In this document: positions 38,569 to 41,229 of the stretch, one piece after another
Numbering within the stretch: position 1 is the stretch's first letter
Layout of the letters: every line of letters begins with the position of its first letter
Assembly (NCBI GenBank): GCA_019428855.1
Contig: JAHYJV010000008.1
Location: 1-41,229, forward strand
Length of the DNA: 41,229 nucleotides
Origin: Patescibacteria group bacterium
GTDB lineage: Bacteria > Patescibacteriota > Minisyncoccia > JAHIHE01 > JAGLIN01
Direction: 5' to 3'
Position numbers and translations under genes: made by a program
Notes under the pieces: model-generated
The model's input: only the letters and a program-made list of their open reading frames with translations
Databases searched by the model: none
What the model was told of the DNA's origin: nothing

Positions 38569-39957
38569 ATGGAAATTGACTTCGAAAAAATTAATAAAAT
38601 TCATTTTATAGGAATTGGTGGTATTGGCTTAAGTGCGATTGCCAGACTTATGCAAATGAATGGAAAAAAAATAAGCGGTTCGGATTTGAATCGTTCTTTG
38701 ATTGTTGATAACCTTGAAAGAGATGGGCTGGAGGTTTTTATCGGACAGTCAGGCAAAAATATAGCTGATGACATTGAGCTGGTTATCCATACAATGGCAA
38801 TTTCTAAAGAAAATCCAGAATTGAAAAAAGCAAAAGAACTGCATATAAAAACAATTACATATCCAGAATCACTTGGGCTTATCTTTAATGGTAGGTATGG
38901 GATTGCGGTTTGTGGCACTCATGGAAAATCTTCTACAACGGCGATGGCAGGGTTAATGCTGGACGATGCAGAACTTGATCCTTCAATTATTGTCGGTAGT
39001 ATTTTGCCAAGATATAAAAGTAATTTGCGAATTGGAAAAAGTAAATATTTTTTGATTGAGGCTTGTGAGTATAAAAGAGCATTTTTGAATTATTATCCGA
39101 AAATAATTTTATTAAACAACATTGAGCTTGATCATACGGATTATTATAAAGATTTAAATGATTTTAAAGGGGCTTTTACGGAATTTGTTTCGCATTTGCC
39201 AGAAGATGGGATTTTGATATGTAACGGAGATGATGAAAATATAGTTTGTATCAAGCATCAAGCATTAAAAGTCATAAAGTTTGGTCTGAAAGAAAATAAT
39301 GAAGTGAGAGCTATAAATATAATATTCACAGATGGACGGACAAGATTTGAAGTTATTTATCAGAATGAAAATTTAGGAGAATTTGTATTAAAAGTTCCTG
39401 GACTTTTTAATATTTTTAATGCGTTGGGAGCGATTTCTTTAGGATTAAATTTGAAAATTCCAGTTGAGCAAATTAAAAAATCTCTGGAAAATTATGCAGG
39501 GATTTGGAGAAGATTCGAAATCAAGGGGGAGTATAAAAGTGCTTTGGTAATTTCTGACTATGCTCATCATCCGACAGCAGTTAAATCAACAATTGAAGCG
39601 ACAAAAAATTTTTATCCTGGGAAAAGAATATTTACGGTTTTTCAACCTCATCAACACAATCGCATAAAAGAATTATACCAAGATTTCTTGAAAAGTTTTG
39701 ACAAGGCTGATGTTTTGATTTTGGCGGAGATTTTTGATGTTACGGGAAGAGAAGAGGCAAAAGACCAAACTGTAGGTTCTTTAAATTTGGTCAATGATAT
39801 CAAAAAACAAGGCAAAGTGATATCAAAAAATATATGTTATGCAAAAAATTTACAAGAAGCACGGAAATTGATTGATGAGAAAATCAAGCCAGATGATATA
39901 TTGCTGATTATGGGTGCAGGTGATATCTATAAAATAGCCGATGAGTTGGTTGAATAA
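38569..39957 (+). CDS. murC: UDP-N-acetylmuramate--L-alanine ligase
   Basis: IHFIGIGGIGLSAIARLM, AVCGTHGKSSTTAM, EACEYKRAFLNYYPKIILLNNIELDHTDYY, DYAHHPTAVKSTI, FQPHQHNR. Confidence 0.96.
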   Translation: MEIDFEKINKIHFIGIGGIGLSAIARLMQMNGKKISGSDLNRSLIVDNLERDGLEVFIGQSGKNIADDIELVIHTMAISKENPELKKAKELHIKTITYPESLGLIFNGRYGIAVCGTHGKSSTTAMAGLMLDDAELDPSIIVGSILPRYKSNLRIGKSKYFLIEACEYKRAFLNYYPKIILLNNIELDHTDYYKDLNDFKGAFTEFVSHLPEDGILICNGDDENIVCIKHQALKVIKFGLKENNEVRAINIIFTDGRTRFEVIYQNENLGEFVLKVPGLFNIFNALGAISLGLNLKIPVEQIKKSLENYAGIWRRFEIKGEYKSALVISDYAHHPTAVKSTIEATKNFYPGKRIFTVFQPHQHNRIKELYQDFLKSFDKADVLILAEIFDVTGREEAKDQTVGSLNLVNDIKKQGKVISKNICYAKNLQEARKLIDEKIKPDDILLIMGAGDIYKIADELVE

Positions 39958-39989
39958 AAAAGAACATCACTTGTCTTTAGTGATGTTTG
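39951..39989. terminator. Hairpin after murC (copy A); T tract favours minus-strand termination
   Basis: TGAATAAAAAAG-AACATCACT...AGTGATGTT; 9-bp perfect stem with the A6 run on the 5' side. Confidence 0.65.
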
Positions 39990-40111
39990 ATATTGTTTTC
40001 ATGTCTTAGAGAGTTTTGTTTTTTGTATCCTTAAATCTTAGTGGTGTTGTCATAATTAAATAATAAAACTAAATATTATCTATGTCAATTGAAATTTAAT
40101 AAAAAAGTCTC

Positions 40112-40150
40112 TGAATAAAAAAGAACACCACCCATGCCTAAGTGATGTTT
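40112..40150 (-). terminator. Second hairpin (copy B), same architecture, 161 bp downstream
   Basis: TGAATAAAAAAGAACACCAC...AGTGATGTTT; on the minus strand AACATCAC...GTGGTGTTCTTTTTT. Confidence 0.65.
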
Positions 40151-40257
40151 AATTTGGCAATTAGAATTTTTAGTAATCTTTTTATTACAACAATTGCCTC
40201 CTCCGTGGTAAAACTTAACCACTTCTTTCCCGTTATATCGTAAACTTTTTTTGTCAT
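40138..40257 (-). CDS. 39-aa small ORF ending at the copy-B terminator
   Basis: MTKKVYDITGKKWLSFTTEEAIVVIKRLLKILIAKLNIT*; hand translated, in a different frame from the track ORF 40085..40273. Confidence 0.4.
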   Translation of the reverse strand: MTKKVYDITGKKWLSFTTEEAIVVIKRLLKILIAKLNIT

Positions 40258-40307
40258 TGATATTACCTCGCATTTATTTTATGCTTAGTATAAATTAATT
40301 TGAAATT

Positions 40308-41229
40308 ATGTCAATTGAAATTCAAAAAAATATCTCACTTTCAAAATATACCTCTTTTAGAATCGGCGGTCTGGCGAAGTTTTTTTGTGTCGTGGAAAAT
40401 ATTGATGAAATTCAAGAGGTTATGGAATATGCAAGAGAAAATAATTTAGCAGTTTTCGTTTTAGGAAGTGGAAGTAATATTCTTATTTCAGATAAGGGGT
40501 TTAATGGACTAGTTATAAAGATACAAGATATAAGATGCGAGATTCAAAATAGTGATAAAATATTTGTCGGTGCTGGGTTACCTTTGGCAAAATTAGTTAG
40601 TGAGTCAGTGAAGAATAATTTTACTGGGCTTGAATGGGCAGCAGGAATTCCTGGAACGGTCGGAGGAGCAATTTGTAATAATGCAGGGGCTCATGGAAAA
40701 TCTATGGAAGATGTTGTAGAAGAAGTGGAGGCTATTGAAATTATCCCTATGGGCAAGTCTTGGCGAGTTGAAAAACTTGCTAAGCAAGAATGTAATTTTA
40801 CATATCGCAACAGCATTTTCAAATCAGATAAAAAATATATCATTTTGAGTGCGGTTTTGAAATTGGTAAAAGAAGGTGAATCTGATAGCAGAAAATTAAT
40901 TGCAGAATATCTTCAAGCCAGAAGAGAAAAACAACCACTGGAATATCCAAGCGTGGGCAGTATTTTTAAAAATCAGAAAATTGAGGATGATGTTCTGAAA
41001 AAAATATTCATTAAATACCCAGAGTTGAAAGAAATAGTAAAAGACAATATAGTTCCCGTGGGATGGTTTGTAGAGGAGCTTGGTTTAAAAGGAAGGAAAA
41101 TAGGTGGAGCAATGATTTCCCAAAAGCATGGAAATTTTATCGTCAACACAGGCAATGCCCAAGCTGAAGATGTTGTGATTTTAATTAGCTTAATTAAGCA
41201 AAAAATTCGAGATCATTTTGGAGTTCAAC
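40308..41229 (+). CDS. murB: UDP-N-acetylenolpyruvoylglucosamine reductase (3' truncated by window)
   Basis: Hand translation MSIEIQKNISLSKYTSFRIGGLAKFF...VLGSGSNILISDKGFNGLVIK...GLEWAAGIPGTVGGAICNNAGAHG...YPSVGSIFKN. Missing from the ORF track because it is open at the end. Confidence 0.95.
   Translation, partial: MSIEIQKNISLSKYTSFRIGGLAKFFCVVENIDEIQEVMEYARENNLAVFVLGSGSNILISDKGFNGLVIKIQDIRCEIQNSDKIFVGAGLPLAKLVSESVKNNFTGLEWAAGIPGTVGGAICNNAGAHGKSMEDVVEEVEAIEIIPMGKSWRVEKLAKQECNFTYRNSIFKSDKKYIILSAVLKLVKEGESDSRKLIAEYLQARREKQPLEYPSVGSIFKNQKIEDDVLKKIFIKYPELKEIVKDNIVPVGWFVEELGLKGRKIGGAMISQKHGNFIVNTGNAQAEDVVILISLIKQKIRDHFGVQ

Noticed and set aside
40085-40273. Minus ORF MRGNINDKKSLRYNGKEVVKFYHGGG...
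   Set aside because: Runs through the terminator hairpin and duplicated murB start; the alternative frame 40138..40257 ending just at the hairpin is more gene-like.
1-41229. CRISPR array, tRNA or rRNA genes
   Set aside because: No regularly spaced repeats, tRNA cloverleaf or rRNA-like sequence noticed by eye; a tRNAscan/CRISPR finder run would be decisive.

Overview
AT-rich bacterial window, probably Patescibacteria/CPR-like (inferred from gene content only). Most genes are on the + strand. Left to right it contains:
(1) a frame-broken ISL3-type transposase remnant at the left edge;
(2) a housekeeping block: RmuC, NUDIX, a membrane glycosyltransferase-like protein, GT2, a Met-rich small protein, a double zinc-ribbon protein, a SpoU/TrmH rRNA/tRNA methyltransferase and a SAM methyltransferase;
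(3) a type I restriction-modification island (about 6.6-16.7 kb) of EcoR124-like type: hsdM, rhuM-like, a DUF3644 fragment fused to a second hsdM 3' tail, a Shedu-like (DUF4263) nuclease gene, an hsdS with a 4x12-bp central repeat, a Bro-N/DinD-like gene, and hsdR;
(4) Elp3 on the - strand, then IlvE and RidA;
(5) a membrane-anchored Clp/AAA+ protein with heavily altered active-site and pore-loop motifs, a cyclophilin, small membrane genes, an APC-type permease and VanZ;
(6) a peptidoglycan cluster (mraY, D-aminoacylase-like, NlpC/P60, murD, ftsW/rodA, murG, murC, partial murB), interrupted by a PLP fold-II enzyme + ATP-grasp pair and a LysW-like mini-protein.
The best candidates for new biology are the Clp-like protein, the composite RM/Shedu locus with its recombination scar and hsdS repeat, and the PLP/ATP-grasp/LysW-like insertion in the mur cluster. 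All family calls come from reading motifs by eye; no searches were run.
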